Of a stretch of DNA of 64,000 nucleotides, positions 1-10,724 are shown piece by piece (within the stretch, counting starts at the first letter, position 1; each line of letters starts with the position of its first letter). The notes under the pieces are model-generated. The model saw only the letters and a program-made list of their open reading frames with translations. It was not told the DNA's origin and did not search any database. The position numbers were made by a program, and so were the translations under genes. The DNA lies in NCBI GenBank assembly GCA_905182545.1, contig CAJJBY010000009.1, positions 84,149 to 148,148 of the forward strand, read 5' to 3'. Source of the DNA: an uncultured Candidatus Puniceispirillum sp. (lineage in GTDB: Bacteria > Pseudomonadota > Alphaproteobacteria > Puniceispirillales > Puniceispirillaceae).

Positions 1-1617
1 GCCCATAACGCTGGCAAAGGCACCTGACATTTTTGGCTGGATCGTATCGACTATACCGGCATAAACCTCGCCGCTAGTGCCATCAATGGTAATGACATCA
101 CCTTCGACCAGAACCTTATCGGCGATTAAGACCTTGCCGCTTACCTCGTCAAAGCGCACATCACTTGCACCCGAAACACACGCCCGCCCCATGCCACGAG
201 CAACCACCGCCGCATGGCTTGTCATGCCGCCACGCGCCGTCAGGATACCAGCGGCAGCATGCATACCGTGAATATCTTCAGGGCTGGTTTCAAGACGAAC
301 CAGGATCACCGCCTCGCCGCTAGCCGCCAATTCCTCGGCACGATCGGCACTCAGCACAATCTTGCCGCATGCAGCACCTGGTGATGCGGGCAGACCGCGT
401 GCCAGAATGACCTTATCAGCATTGGGATCAAGCGTTGGATGAAGCAGCTGGTCAAGCGAGTTTGGATCAACTCGGCATAAAGCCTCATCACGGGTGATCA
501 GCCCTTCATCAGCCATTTCAACAGCCATGCGAAGCGCGGCTTCGGCAGTGCGTTTTCCACTACGGGTTTGCAGCATATACAGCACGCCCTGCTGGACGGT
601 AAATTCAAGATCCTGCATATCGCGATAATGCGCCTCAAGCTTTTTGCGAACCGCATCAAGCTGATCAAAAGCCGCTGGCATGGCTTCTTGCATCGACAAA
701 GAATCGCCGCCGCCTTTTTCTCGGGCAGCCGCCGTTAATGGTAATGGCGTGCGAATACCGGCAACAACATCTTCGCCTTGCGCATTGATCAAAAACTCGC
801 CGTAAAAGCTGTTTTCACCGGTTGATGGATCGCGCGTAAACGCAACACCAGTTGCGCAATCATCACCCATATTGCCAAAAACCATGGCCTGAATATTGAC
901 CGCTGTTCCCCATGCCGCAGGAATGTTATTCAGCCGCCGGTAGGTGATGGCGCGGGTATTCATCCAACTGGTAAACACCGCTCCAATCGCACCCCAAAGC
1001 TGTCCCCACGGATCTTGCGGAAAGCCGGTGCCAGCCTCATCTTGAACGATGTCCTTGTAGCTGGCGACCAATGCTTTTAAATCATCACCGGTCAATTCAG
1101 TGTCTTCATGAACGCCGCGTTGAAGCTTCATATCCTCAAGCGCATCTTCAAACAGGCCGTGATCGACCCCCATCACAACATCGCTATACATCTGGATAAA
1201 CCGGCGATAGCTGTCATAGGCAAAACGCGCATCATTGGCGCGGCTAGCAAGGCCTTCGACCGTGACGTCATTCAGTCCAAGATTGAGAACCGTGTCCATC
1301 ATGCCCGGCATCGAGGCACGTGCACCTGACCGAACCGAAACAAGAAGCGGGTTAGCAGAATCGGCAAAACGGGTGCCGGTTTCATTTTCGATTTTCGCAA
1401 TGGCGTCACGCACCTGCTGATCTAATGTGTCAGGATAGGTTTTGTCATGGTCATAAAAATGCGTGCAAACATCTGTACTAAGGGTAAATCCGGGCGGAAC
1501 TGGCAGGCCAATACCACTCATTTCGGCGAGATTAGCACCCTTGCCACCAAGAAGATTGCGACGCGATGCATCGCCATCGGTTCCGGTTTTGCCAAAATTA
1601 TAAACCCATTGTGTCAT
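1..1617 (-). CDS. ppdK: pyruvate, phosphate dikinase, N-terminal part (runs off the window start)
   Basis: Minus-strand frame from ATG at 1617 reads MTQWVYNFGKTGTDGDASRRNLLGGKGANLAEMSGIGLPVPPGFTLSTDVC..., with the typical RGGMTSHAAVVARGMG swivel motif; no stop before the window edge. Confidence 0.95.
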   Translation of the reverse strand, partial: MTQWVYNFGKTGTDGDASRRNLLGGKGANLAEMSGIGLPVPPGFTLSTDVCTHFYDHDKTYPDTLDQQVRDAIAKIENETGTRFADSANPLLVSVRSGARASMPGMMDTVLNLGLNDVTVEGLASRANDARFAYDSYRRFIQMYSDVVMGVDHGLFEDALEDMKLQRGVHEDTELTGDDLKALVASYKDIVQDEAGTGFPQDPWGQLWGAIGAVFTSWMNTRAITYRRLNNIPAAWGTAVNIQAMVFGNMGDDCATGVAFTRDPSTGENSFYGEFLINAQGEDVVAGIRTPLPLTAAAREKGGGDSLSMQEAMPAAFDQLDAVRKKLEAHYRDMQDLEFTVQQGVLYMLQTRSGKRTAEAALRMAVEMADEGLITRDEALCRVDPNSLDQLLHPTLDPNADKVILARGLPASPGAACGKIVLSADRAEELAASGEAVILVRLETSPEDIHGMHAAAGILTARGGMTSHAAVVARGMGRACVSGASDVRFDEVSGKVLIADKVLVEGDVITIDGTSGEVYAGIVDTIQPKMSGAFASVMG

Positions 1618-1625
1618 GTTTCTAT

Positions 1626-3696
1626 CTAGCCTTCTATTTTCGTGAAATCGGCCACAGCCAACATTTTTTCACGAATCATTGCCAATAGCCCAAGTCGATT
1701 CAGGCGGATCGCCGAATCATCATCATTCACGACGATTTTTTCAAAAAATAAATCAATGGGGGAACGCAGCGCACCAAGCGCGGCAAGCTGCAACTCAATA
1801 TTGTCTTGATTCACAACCATTGTCGATAGAGGTTCAAAAAGTGCTTTTTCAGTTTCGGTAAATAGCGCCGGATCAGATATTGCAGCAAAGGCAGTTTTGG
1901 CCTTTTTTTCCTCGGCAGCAAGGATGCTGCTGACCCGCCGCCAACCAGCCATCAATCCAGTGCCATCGGCGGCGGCCAAAAAGCCAGCAAGCGCTGACGC
2001 GCGTGTCGCCATCAAGCAGATATCATCACCATCATCATCGGCCAAGGCCGCGGCAACCACATCATGCCGCATTTTCTGATCACGAAGATAGCCGCGAAGC
2101 CGGTCACGAATGAAGGGCAACAGATCAGCATCAACTTCGGCAAAGCCATAGCCGCTGGCACCCACCTGCAAAATCTTGCCAAGCGGGATGGTTAGCTGTC
2201 CATCAACAATGATGCGGATAACGCCCAAGGCCGCACGGCGAAGCGCAAACGGATCTTTTGATCCAGTTGGTTTGGCATCAATGCCAAAAAACCCGACAAG
2301 CGTGTCAATCTTGTCCGCCAGCGCAACAACCATGGCTTCGGGTGTTGCTGGCAAATCATCGGCTGGGCCTTGCGGCCGGTAATGCGCGGTGATGGCGTCA
2401 CAAACGGCTTTATCTTCGCCGCTAGCAGCCGCATAATAGCCACCCATGATGCCCTGCAATTCGGGAAATTCACCAACCATACCCGTGACAAGATCAGCCT
2501 TGGCAAGACGGGCGGCGCGTGATGCGGCTTTTTGGTTGGCAGATGGCATATGCGGCGCAATGGCGCTTGCCAGCGTTTCCATCCGGTTTGCCTTATCGTG
2601 GATCGAGCCAAGCCCCTCATAAAATGTGACATCGCCGAGCGCGGGAAGATAGCTTTCCAGTTGGCTTGCCTGATCCTGTTGCCAGAAAAATTCGGCATCA
2701 GCCAATCGCGCCCGCAACACACGCTGATTACCTGCGATAATCACCTTATCGCGCGCCGCATCTCCAAGCCGATTTGATAGAACGATGAAATTTGACGAGA
2801 ATTTTCCATCAGCATCACTAAGCGTGATGTATTTCTGATGCGTTGCGATTGTGGCCTGCAGCAATTCTGGCGGCAGCACCATGAACCGGTCTTCGATCTG
2901 CCCCATAAGCGGCGTTGGCCATTCGACCAAACCAGCAATATCGGCAAGATAGCTTCCGAGTTGAGCCTCATTAAGATGGCATGACTGGCTGGCGGCTAAT
3001 TTTTTAGCCTCGCTGATAATCGCATCATGGCGTTCATCTTGGTCAAGCATCACATAGCCAGCGCGTAATCTGGCCTTTACATCATCAAGGCTGGTAACGC
3101 CGGTAAGGTCAATATCGTCAGGTGCCTCAAAATAATGGCCACAGCTAGTCGCCCCAAAATTGAGTTGCATCGCCGCCACCCAGATCCAGCGCACCGGCAA
3201 GCGGCCTGCCATCAAACAGAATATTGATCCGGTAAAGCGGGCGCACCCAGCGGAATTTACCGCGACCCCATCGTTGGCTTTTTAGCCACGGAAAATGGTT
3301 TAAAATATCAACAATGATCGGCACCAACAGCTTGGCTGTATCACCGCCGGTGATTTCGCTTCGCGCAAACAAGAACCGGCCTTTTGGCGTATCTTCTTCA
3401 ACAAGTTCTTCGCGGCTGACCCCTGCCGAATTCAAAAAACCAGCAATCGCCGCCTCGGGTGCATCAACACGCGGCCCGCGTTTTTCGATAATACGATCCG
3501 GCTGCGATGCAGCAATATTGGTGGCATAGGCTAGTAAATGACGCGGCGCACAAAGGCCGGTTGCCACACTGTCATAATGCCAGACGCCAAGCGTTGTTAA
3601 GGCCGATTCAATCAGCCGCGCCAGATCACGGCCAGCACCAGCCTGCATGCGGGCAGGAATTTCTTCTGAGACAAATTCAATTACCAGATCAGCCAT
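1626..3696 (-). CDS. glyS: glycyl-tRNA synthetase beta subunit, interrupted by one frameshift near 3152-3160
   Basis: ORFs 3145..3696 ([18 protein letters not shown]...) and 1626..3215 (...[18 protein letters not shown]...) are the two parts of one GlyS; directly downstream of glyQ. Confidence 0.92.
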
Positions 3697-4603
3697 TGGT
3701 TGTGGTCTCCGTTATTTCCATCCATGCTTCGCAGCACCCTTTGGCCAAGTTCCGAACACGCCCGATATAGGCGGCGCGTTCAGTCACCGAAATCACCCCA
3801 CGCGCATCAAGCATATTAAACAGATGGCTGGCTTTCATACATTGATCATAGGCCGGCAATGCGAGTGGCGTTTCCAGCCCCAGCAAGCGGCCACATTCAA
3901 TTTCGGCATCACGGAAATGCCCAAGAAGCATATCCGTATCGGCATGTTCAAAATTCCAGCCAGAAAATTCAACCTCAGCGCGTTTGAAAATATCGCCGTA
4001 GGTTTTGCCGCCTTCGGCCGCTGGCACACCATCCCAATCAAGGTCATAGACATTTTCGACACCCTGAATATACATCGCCAGCCGTTCCAACCCATAGGTG
4101 AGTTCAAGCGGCACCGGATTACATTCAATCCCGCCAACCTGTTGGAAATAGGTGAATTGGGAAATTTCCATGCCATCACACCAGACTTCCCAACCAAGGC
4201 CCCATGCGCCAAGCGTTGGGGATTCCCAATCATCTTCGACAAATCGGATATCATGCTTGTCGGGGTCAAGCCCGATTGCCTTTAGCGAGTCTAGATACAG
4301 CGCCTGCGATTCCGCTGGTGATGGTTTGAAAATCACCTGAAACTGGTAAAAATGCTGCATCCGGTTTGGGTTTTCACCATAGCGCCCATCCGAAGGCCGC
4401 CGCGATGGCTGAACATAGGCCGCGCGCCAAATATCATCGGGGCCAAGCGAACGAAGCGTTGTTGCCGGGTGAAATGTACCCGCGCCAACCTCCATGTCAT
4501 AGGGCTGCAGGACAACCGCGCCCTGCTTTGCCCAATGGCGTTGTAAATTTAGAATAATCGACTGGAAATCGGTTCTAATTTCGTCGCTTTGTGATGTTGG
4601 CAT
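3689..4603 (-). CDS. glyQ: glycyl-tRNA synthetase alpha subunit
   Basis: 304 aa; [47 protein letters not shown] is a GlyQ signature. Confidence 0.97.
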   Translation of the reverse strand: MPTSQSDEIRTDFQSIILNLQRHWAKQGAVVLQPYDMEVGAGTFHPATTLRSLGPDDIWRAAYVQPSRRPSDGRYGENPNRMQHFYQFQVIFKPSPAESQALYLDSLKAIGLDPDKHDIRFVEDDWESPTLGAWGLGWEVWCDGMEISQFTYFQQVGGIECNPVPLELTYGLERLAMYIQGVENVYDLDWDGVPAAEGGKTYGDIFKRAEVEFSGWNFEHADTDMLLGHFRDAEIECGRLLGLETPLALPAYDQCMKASHLFNMLDARGVISVTERAAYIGRVRNLAKGCCEAWMEITETTTNG

Positions 4604-4678
4604 CCGTCACGATTCCTATTGCAAAAGATGCACGGAAATTAGCCGGAAACCATATCAAAAGGCAAGCTGTTGCTGCCG

Positions 4679-4921
4679 CTAATAGGGACAGTTTTCCCGA
4701 TCACAGGTCTCGCCGCTTACCCATGCCCCGCAAATTGTGCATTCCTGCAAATCAACCGATGCGTCATTCTGGTCTTTTTTCGCCGCCCCCGCCGCGTCGC
4801 CATTTTTGTCTAATGGCTGATCAGCACGGTTTTTCTGGCGTGCCTCGATAAACCGAAATGCCATCCAGACAAGCCAGATCAGGGCAAAAAGACCAAGGAT
4901 TTTCGGAAGTGAGAGAACCAT
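4679..4921 (-). CDS. small hypothetical membrane protein with a C-terminal Cys cluster (zinc-ribbon-like)
   Basis: 80 aa; N-terminal TM helix, C-terminal CTICGAWVSGETCDRENC. Confidence 0.6.
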   Translation of the reverse strand: MVLSLPKILGLFALIWLVWMAFRFIEARQKNRADQPLDKNGDAAGAAKKDQNDASVDLQECTICGAWVSGETCDRENCPY

Positions 4922-5041
4922 TATTCAAGCGTCCTTTAAAGGCGTGATGCTACCGGCGTATGCTGGTTTTGCGTAAAGCCAGCCATTGGTCTGCCAGCAA
5001 GCAGCAAATATGGCGCTATCCTGACATAACCGGTTTGGCTT

Positions 5042-5872
5042 TTACAGCCCGAAACGCGAAAAATAAGCACGCTCAATCGCAAGATCGGCGGTTTCTTGAA
5101 CAAGATGGCTGCTCATTGCCGGAAGTCCAAGCGGCAGGAATTTGCGCTTTGGCTCAACAAACATCACGTCAGTGTCATCGCCAAAGCGTTGAAGCAATGT
5201 TTGGCGACATTCACCAAGCCCGTCAATCAATCCCAATTCAAGCGCACGTTGGCCTGTCCAGAACGCACCGCTGAATAATTCATCATGTGCGCCTTTCAGC
5301 CGTGATCCACGACGCTGTTCGATATGGCTGATAAATTGATTATGGATATCAGCCTGCAATCCTTTCAGCCGGTCAATTTCTTCATCGCGTTCAGGCTGAA
5401 ACGGATCAAGCGTCATTTTGGCCTCTCCAGCGGTGTAAACCCGCCGGTCAATGCCAAGCTTGGCAATGGCTTTATCAAAACCGAAACCAGCCGATATCAC
5501 CCCAATAGACCCAATCACCGATGCCGGATTGGCAAAAATTTCATCGGCTGATGCCGCCAGCCAATAGCCGCCACTCGCCGCCACATCCTCGCAAAAAGCC
5601 AAAACCGGCACATCGGCGCGGTTGGCAAGGTCACGAATTCGCTGGCCAATCAATGATGATTGCACCGGCGAGCCTCCAGGCGAGTTAATGATGATGGCTA
5701 CCGCCTTGGCACGCTTGATCGAAAAGGCCTTTTTCAATTGCGGCTCAACCGATTCAAGCGATAGGCCGCGCCGCCCAAGACTGCCCGATTGCGAGATCAC
5801 ACCGCTTAAGCGCACCACCGGCACAACCGACCTGCGCCGCCGCCAAAACATTATTTTGGACAAAAGTCCCAT
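5042..5872 (-). CDS. S49 family signal peptide peptidase (SppA-like)
   Basis: 276 aa; NSPGGSPVQSSLIGQRIR and CEDVAASGGYWLAASADEIFANPASVIGSIGVI motifs. Confidence 0.93.
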   Translation of the reverse strand: MGLLSKIMFWRRRRSVVPVVRLSGVISQSGSLGRRGLSLESVEPQLKKAFSIKRAKAVAIIINSPGGSPVQSSLIGQRIRDLANRADVPVLAFCEDVAASGGYWLAASADEIFANPASVIGSIGVISAGFGFDKAIAKLGIDRRVYTAGEAKMTLDPFQPERDEEIDRLKGLQADIHNQFISHIEQRRGSRLKGAHDELFSGAFWTGQRALELGLIDGLGECRQTLLQRFGDDTDVMFVEPKRKFLPLGLPAMSSHLVQETADLAIERAYFSRFGL

Positions 5873-5913
5873 TTCCCCTATTTCCCTTCATCTGGCATCA
5901 CTGCCGGTCACGC

Positions 5914-6732
5914 CTAAACCCTGCGGGCAGGATGCACCATATACAGGCCTTGACCATTCATAATGCGGCTAGCAGCTTCGGTAAAGCTGCCATCATCATT
6001 ATGCATGATAAGACCGGGTAAAATTGCGCCCGGGCCAGACACCGCCTTGCGCACCTGAATGATCACCCGCCCAGCCGGCACCATTGGCCGCGGCCAAAGC
6101 GGGAATTGTAGAACTTCTGAAGCACCTGCCACGGTAAAGAGATGGATCAATTCATCAGCCCGATCAGCCCGGCAAATAAAGCTGATCCGTCCACGCGGTT
6201 TTGCAGCCCACATTGCCGATGCAACCCAATCACCAAGCGCCAAACCTTCGCCAATGTGCGCCAAAGCCCGCCGTTTGTCGCGCGGCCTTGTGCCGGTTGC
6301 GTAATGATAGGGCGGGTTACTAACAACATGATCAAAACTGCCCGCCAGAACCGATGGCATTTTGACAATATCATCGCGCAGAATACGAAGCCGGTCATCA
6401 AAACCATTGGCCGCGACATTCCGCTGCGCCAGTGCCGCCATCACCGGATCAATCTCAATCGCGGTTATCTGCACCGCATCAAGCCGCCGTGCCAAGCACA
6501 GGCTGACCCCGCCAACCCCTGCTCCCATATCTAGAACACGGCCACGATTCACCCCAATCGCCGCCGCCAGAAGCACCGCATCAGTGCCAACACGAAACCC
6601 ACTTTTTGGCTGCATAACCGACACGGTTTTGCCAAGCAAATGATCATGCGTTACCGCCAGATCATCAAGGCCATCAGGCGGTGCGCCATCGCCTGTTTTG
6701 GCATCATTTCCGGTTGTCGGATCTTGGCTCAT
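5914..6732 (-). CDS. tRNA1(Val) adenine methyltransferase-like (TrmN6 family) SAM methyltransferase
   Basis: 272 aa; VLDMGAGVGGVSLCLARR motif I and VSNPPYH motif IV. Confidence 0.85.
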   Translation of the reverse strand: MSQDPTTGNDAKTGDGAPPDGLDDLAVTHDHLLGKTVSVMQPKSGFRVGTDAVLLAAAIGVNRGRVLDMGAGVGGVSLCLARRLDAVQITAIEIDPVMAALAQRNVAANGFDDRLRILRDDIVKMPSVLAGSFDHVVSNPPYHYATGTRPRDKRRALAHIGEGLALGDWVASAMWAAKPRGRISFICRADRADELIHLFTVAGASEVLQFPLWPRPMVPAGRVIIQVRKAVSGPGAILPGLIMHNDDGSFTEAASRIMNGQGLYMVHPARRV

Positions 6733-6801
6733 GTTTTTGTCACCCTTATCAGGGGCTGGAGCGTCTGGCTTTGCTGCCAGCCGCTGGACAAACGACCATG
6801 A

Positions 6802-7017
6802 TCAATCATCATAAAATTCATTTGCATCCTCAAGCAGCGTTTTTGCCGCCAAAAGCCGTTTCGCCGGTACCATGATCCGGCGCGGAAAAGCCCCAATGCC
6901 AGCCTCAAGCGCCGAAATATTTGCATCGAATACATGCGCCTTTATGCCTGCATCACGCAACAGCGCCAGCAAAAATGACAGGCGCACACTATCGGTTGTG
7001 CTAACAAGATGTTCCAT
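6802..7017 (-). CDS. DUF2007 domain protein
   Basis: 71 aa; MEHLVSTTDSVRLSFLLALLRDAGIKAHVFDANISALEAGIGAFPRRIMVPAKRL resembles DUF2007; conserved position between TrmN6 and polyprenyl synthetase. Confidence 0.75.
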   Translation of the reverse strand: MEHLVSTTDSVRLSFLLALLRDAGIKAHVFDANISALEAGIGAFPRRIMVPAKRLLAAKTLLEDANEFYDD

Positions 7018-7271
7018 GAAGCCGCATCATGCCGCATTTTTGGCGAATTACCAAGCGTTGCAACGACAAAAGTCGCCGTGGGTTGGCCTTTTTCCTTGCT
7101 AGGCGGTTATACGGCATCGTAATGAATGAGGAGAGATTTTAGACAGGTCATCTACGTGCGCCGCCAATGGCTAGCGCGATGAAGCTGTCGTCAAAAAGCC
7201 AAATGGCTTTAATTGCGCAAATACATATTTTCTTTAGGAAGATGGCAATAGCCATTTGGTGAGTTGAAAGA

Positions 7272-8297
7272 ATGAGTGCTAATCCTGTGATCTATAATCA
7301 CGGCGAACTGGTTTCGCTTGACCCATTGGTCAATCTGCTTGCCGATGATATGAAAGCCGTCAATGCAATGATTTTGCAGCGGCTTGCCAGCGATGTGCCG
7401 TTGATCCCCAAACTGGCCGGACATTTGATTGCCGCTGGCGGTAAACGCATCCGCCCGATGATGACACTGGCTGGAGCGCAAATTGCCGGTGGCAGCGCGC
7501 ATGCAGTGGGGCTGGCAACCGCCGTCGAATTCATCCATTCGGCAACGCTTCTTCATGATGATGTGATTGATGAATCAAATTTACGGCGTGGCCGCGATAC
7601 GGCAAATGCGCTTTGGGGAAATGAAGCCTCGGTTCTGGTCGGTGATTTTCTGTTTGCCCGCGCCTTTGAATTAATGGTTGAGGCTGGTGATATTACGGTT
7701 CTTGGCCAGTTGGCAAACGCGTCGGCGCGGATCACTGAAGGCGAAATCAAACAAATGACCATCGCTGGCATGCCCGACACGCCGCAAGATGCCTATTTCG
7801 ATGTGATCACAGGCAAAACAGCAATTTTATTCGCCGCCGCCGCCGCCGCTGGAGCCAAGCTGGCAGGCGCAAATGATGATGATGTTGCGGTGATGCATGA
7901 TTACGGGCTGCAGCTTGGGCTGGCATTCCAGATCATGGATGATGCAATGGATTATGGCGTCAGCAGCAGTGCGATGGGCAAAAATACCGGCGATGATTTC
8001 ATCGATCAGAAAATCACCCTTCCGATCATTCTGGCATGGCAGGATGGCGATGCAAATGACCGTGAATTCTGGCAACGCACAATGGGTGACGGCAATTTTG
8101 CCGATGACGATCTTGCCACCGCACAGGCCATTCTTGCCAGCCATGATGCCATTGACCGTTCGATTGCGATTGCTGGCGATTATGCCAATGCCGCCATTGC
8201 CGCGCTGTCGCGGCTGTCATCACCCGATCAAAGCCAGATGCCCATCATCGCCGCGCTTAAGGCCGCCGCTAGGTTTTCAGCAGCGCGGCAAAATTAG
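7272..8297 (+). CDS. ispB: polyprenyl (octaprenyl) diphosphate synthase
   Basis: 341 aa; two Asp-rich motifs, LLHDDVID and FQIMDDAMDY, and GGKRIRP. Confidence 0.92.
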   Translation: MSANPVIYNHGELVSLDPLVNLLADDMKAVNAMILQRLASDVPLIPKLAGHLIAAGGKRIRPMMTLAGAQIAGGSAHAVGLATAVEFIHSATLLHDDVIDESNLRRGRDTANALWGNEASVLVGDFLFARAFELMVEAGDITVLGQLANASARITEGEIKQMTIAGMPDTPQDAYFDVITGKTAILFAAAAAAGAKLAGANDDDVAVMHDYGLQLGLAFQIMDDAMDYGVSSSAMGKNTGDDFIDQKITLPIILAWQDGDANDREFWQRTMGDGNFADDDLATAQAILASHDAIDRSIAIAGDYANAAIAALSRLSSPDQSQMPIIAALKAAARFSAARQN

Positions 8298-8368
8298 TCA
8301 CCCAATCACCCGCGCCCAATGATCTGCGCCTGATAAGGGGCGTCTTTTAACGCCATTTGTTTTACGGC

Positions 8369-8809
8369 TTATGCAAGCCGCGAAGCCGTGCGAGCAATAT
8401 CGGTGGCGCGGTGCCGTGTTTGACGCGCCCAAAGGCTGTTTTCGGCTTCATTAGCCGCCCCATGCCAATTGCCACGATTAATCGCAGCGCGCATCCGCCT
8501 AAAACCGGCAAGACACGGCTTACCAAGATTAAATGTCATTGAAATAAGCGCTGCCTGCAGCGCCGGTGTTAAGCAGGCAAAACACGGATATAGATCATGG
8601 CAAATATTCAGCGTAATGATCAGATCATTGGCAAATAGATAGTCAATTTCATCATCAGCAAGGCCGCGATCGGTAAGATTGCGACCAACCGCGATGGTTA
8701 ATTTACCGCGCGTGTCGTAATAGGGGAATTGCCGCCACCCTTCATGGCGTTGCAACAGATCACGGCTGGCGTCAATGATATTCGACAGGGTTTCACGAGC
8801 TGCGGTCAT
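8369..8809 (-). CDS. phage-type lysozyme (GH24 family)
   Basis: 146 aa; HEGWRQFPYYDTRGKLTIAVGRNLTDRGL keeps the E...D...T catalytic arrangement of T4-type lysozymes. Confidence 0.8.
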   Translation of the reverse strand: MTAARETLSNIIDASRDLLQRHEGWRQFPYYDTRGKLTIAVGRNLTDRGLADDEIDYLFANDLIITLNICHDLYPCFACLTPALQAALISMTFNLGKPCLAGFRRMRAAINRGNWHGAANEAENSLWARQTRHRATDIARTASRLA

Positions 8810-8823
8810 GCGGCTGGACCCGT

Positions 8824-9108
8824 TTGCTATTCAGGCTGGATTTGATTTGCGGCGCGATTTTTTCCACCGACCGCCCAACAACATTACCGCCAAGACCAAT
8901 TTGCAGTCAGCCCCGCCCGCCACCGCCAGGTATTTTCATTCTTGATGATGGTATTGGCCTTGTTGCCAAACGCATTGAGATTATTCCCAGCACCACACCG
9001 CTAATGGTTCGTATTTCCTTAGAAAATTCGGCCTATGGCAGTTACCAGCGGCGGATTGATGAGGTACATATCATCGGGCGTATGGTATAGCTTGCGCGTC
9101 GCCTGTAA
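8824..9108 (+). pseudogene. C-terminal remnant of a LexA-like S24 peptidase / phage-type repressor, with an in-frame stop
   Basis: PPPGIFILDDGIGLVAKRIEIIPSTTPLMVRISLENSAYGSYQRRIDEVHIIGRMV then TAG (9088-9090), then LARRL-TAA in the same frame; the N-terminal HTH half is missing. Confidence 0.7.
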
Positions 9109-9201
9109 TTAAGCGTTTTTTAATTGAGCATTTTTAATTGGGTGTTTTCTTTCTTGCGCAAATGGCGCATGTCACATTTAACCAATAAGGGCGATCAGCA
9201 A

Positions 9202-10602
9202 ATGGCACGCCAATCCAACCGAAAGCCAAGCAAGAAACGGTCGGCAAAATCTAACCAGATGGCTGGCCGCCTGCCTCGCAATGCGCCGCCAATCGAGGTT
9301 ACAATCAGCCATATAGGTGGGCGCGGCGACGGCATTGCCAAAGCGCTTTATACCCATAATTACAGCGAGGCCGAACATGATGTATTTGTTCCGGCCAGCC
9401 TTCCGGGCGAACGCTTGTTAGTTCAGCCGCTTTCCCTGACTCCACAAGGAATCAAGGCGCGCATTATCGAGCTATATACGCCGTCACCCGATCGCCATAC
9501 ACCGCGCTGCGATGCTTTTCCGGCATGTGGTGGATGCCGGTTTCAGCATTGGGATGAAACCAAAATCGGCAGCTGGAAAAGCGCCCTTGTTGCCAATTTC
9601 CTCGATCGTGCCAAAATCAAAGCTGGCACGATAAGGCCGCTTTACAGCTCGCCGCTGAAAAGCCGCCGACGCGCCAACTTCCATCTGAAATGCATTGCTG
9701 ATGGGGCGATTGTCGGTTTTCGCGAACATATGGGTCAACATATTGTCAGCCCTGACGGCTGTGCTGTTCTTCACCCAAACCTGTTGGCACTGCAAGAAGC
9801 CTTGCAGGATTTTGCCAGCGCCCATCTTCCTGCTGGCTTTGCCGCAGATGCGCATGCCAACCTTCTTGACCGCAGCACCGGCAATGCAGAAGACAGCAAT
9901 ATCTGTCTCTATATTGAACCAATTTCAGGGGCGCGGCCTTGGAGTCCGGACATGCTTGCAAAATTGGGCAATTGGGCAGCAAGCATAAGATTGGCACGGC
10001 TATCAGTTACCGATCATGGCAGTCCGATGACGCTTTTCGCCCCTGAAATTCCTGTGGTTCAATTTGGCAAGATTGGCGTTTCACCTCCTCCGGGTGCTTT
10101 TTTACAAGCCACCCGTGATGGCGAAACGATTTTACAAAATGCCATTGCTGAAATCGCTGGATCAGCGCGCCAGATTGTCGATCTTTTTGCCGGATGCGGC
10201 ACGCTTAGCCTGCCGCTGCTAGATAATATTGCCAATCTTCTGGCCGTTGAGCAAAGCGAGGATGCCCTTGCTGCGTTGAAATTTGGCGTTGACGCCACAG
10301 GCATTGGCGGGCAGGTAAAGACCGCCAGCCGCAATTTGTTTGACGCGCCGTTAATGCCTGATGAGTTGGAAGGTTTTGACATGGCCATTCTTGACCCGCC
10401 TCGAAGCGGCGCTGCTGCACAATGCCAGATGCTGGCGCAATCCGGCATTGCAACAATCGCGATGGTGTCATGCAATCCGGCAAGCTTTGCGCGGGATGCG
10501 GCCATTTTGACAGAAAGCGGGTTTCAGCTTGAATGGGTTCAAGTCATTGATCAATTCTCATTTAGCAATCATCTTGAGCTGATTGGCGCTTTCCGCCGCT
10601 AG
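9202..10602 (+). CDS. class I SAM-dependent RNA methyltransferase (RlmD/TrmA family)
   Basis: TRAM-like N-terminus, CDAFPACGGCRFQHW, VDLFAGCGTLSLPL, ILDPPRSGA, MVSCNPASFARD; likely start MARQSNRK at 9202. Confidence 0.93.
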   Translation: MARQSNRKPSKKRSAKSNQMAGRLPRNAPPIEVTISHIGGRGDGIAKALYTHNYSEAEHDVFVPASLPGERLLVQPLSLTPQGIKARIIELYTPSPDRHTPRCDAFPACGGCRFQHWDETKIGSWKSALVANFLDRAKIKAGTIRPLYSSPLKSRRRANFHLKCIADGAIVGFREHMGQHIVSPDGCAVLHPNLLALQEALQDFASAHLPAGFAADAHANLLDRSTGNAEDSNICLYIEPISGARPWSPDMLAKLGNWAASIRLARLSVTDHGSPMTLFAPEIPVVQFGKIGVSPPPGAFLQATRDGETILQNAIAEIAGSARQIVDLFAGCGTLSLPLLDNIANLLAVEQSEDALAALKFGVDATGIGGQVKTASRNLFDAPLMPDELEGFDMAILDPPRSGAAAQCQMLAQSGIATIAMVSCNPASFARDAAILTESGFQLEWVQVIDQFSFSNHLELIGAFRR

Positions 10603-10724
10603 CACTGATCACTCGCACCGATCACCGGCACCGTCTCAAATCTTGGCCAAGCCACACCTTTGCCAAAGTTGATTTTGCCAAAAACGGGTTTGCCAAAATC
10701 GGCCTTAAAGCGCATGATATTACG

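Noticed and set aside
3647-4285. 212-aa plus-strand ORF over glyQ
   Set aside because: Antisense shadow of glyQ; composition not protein-like
7840-7850. GCCGCC repeat in ispB as a regulatory repeat
   Set aside because: Encodes an ordinary poly-Ala stretch in an intact gene
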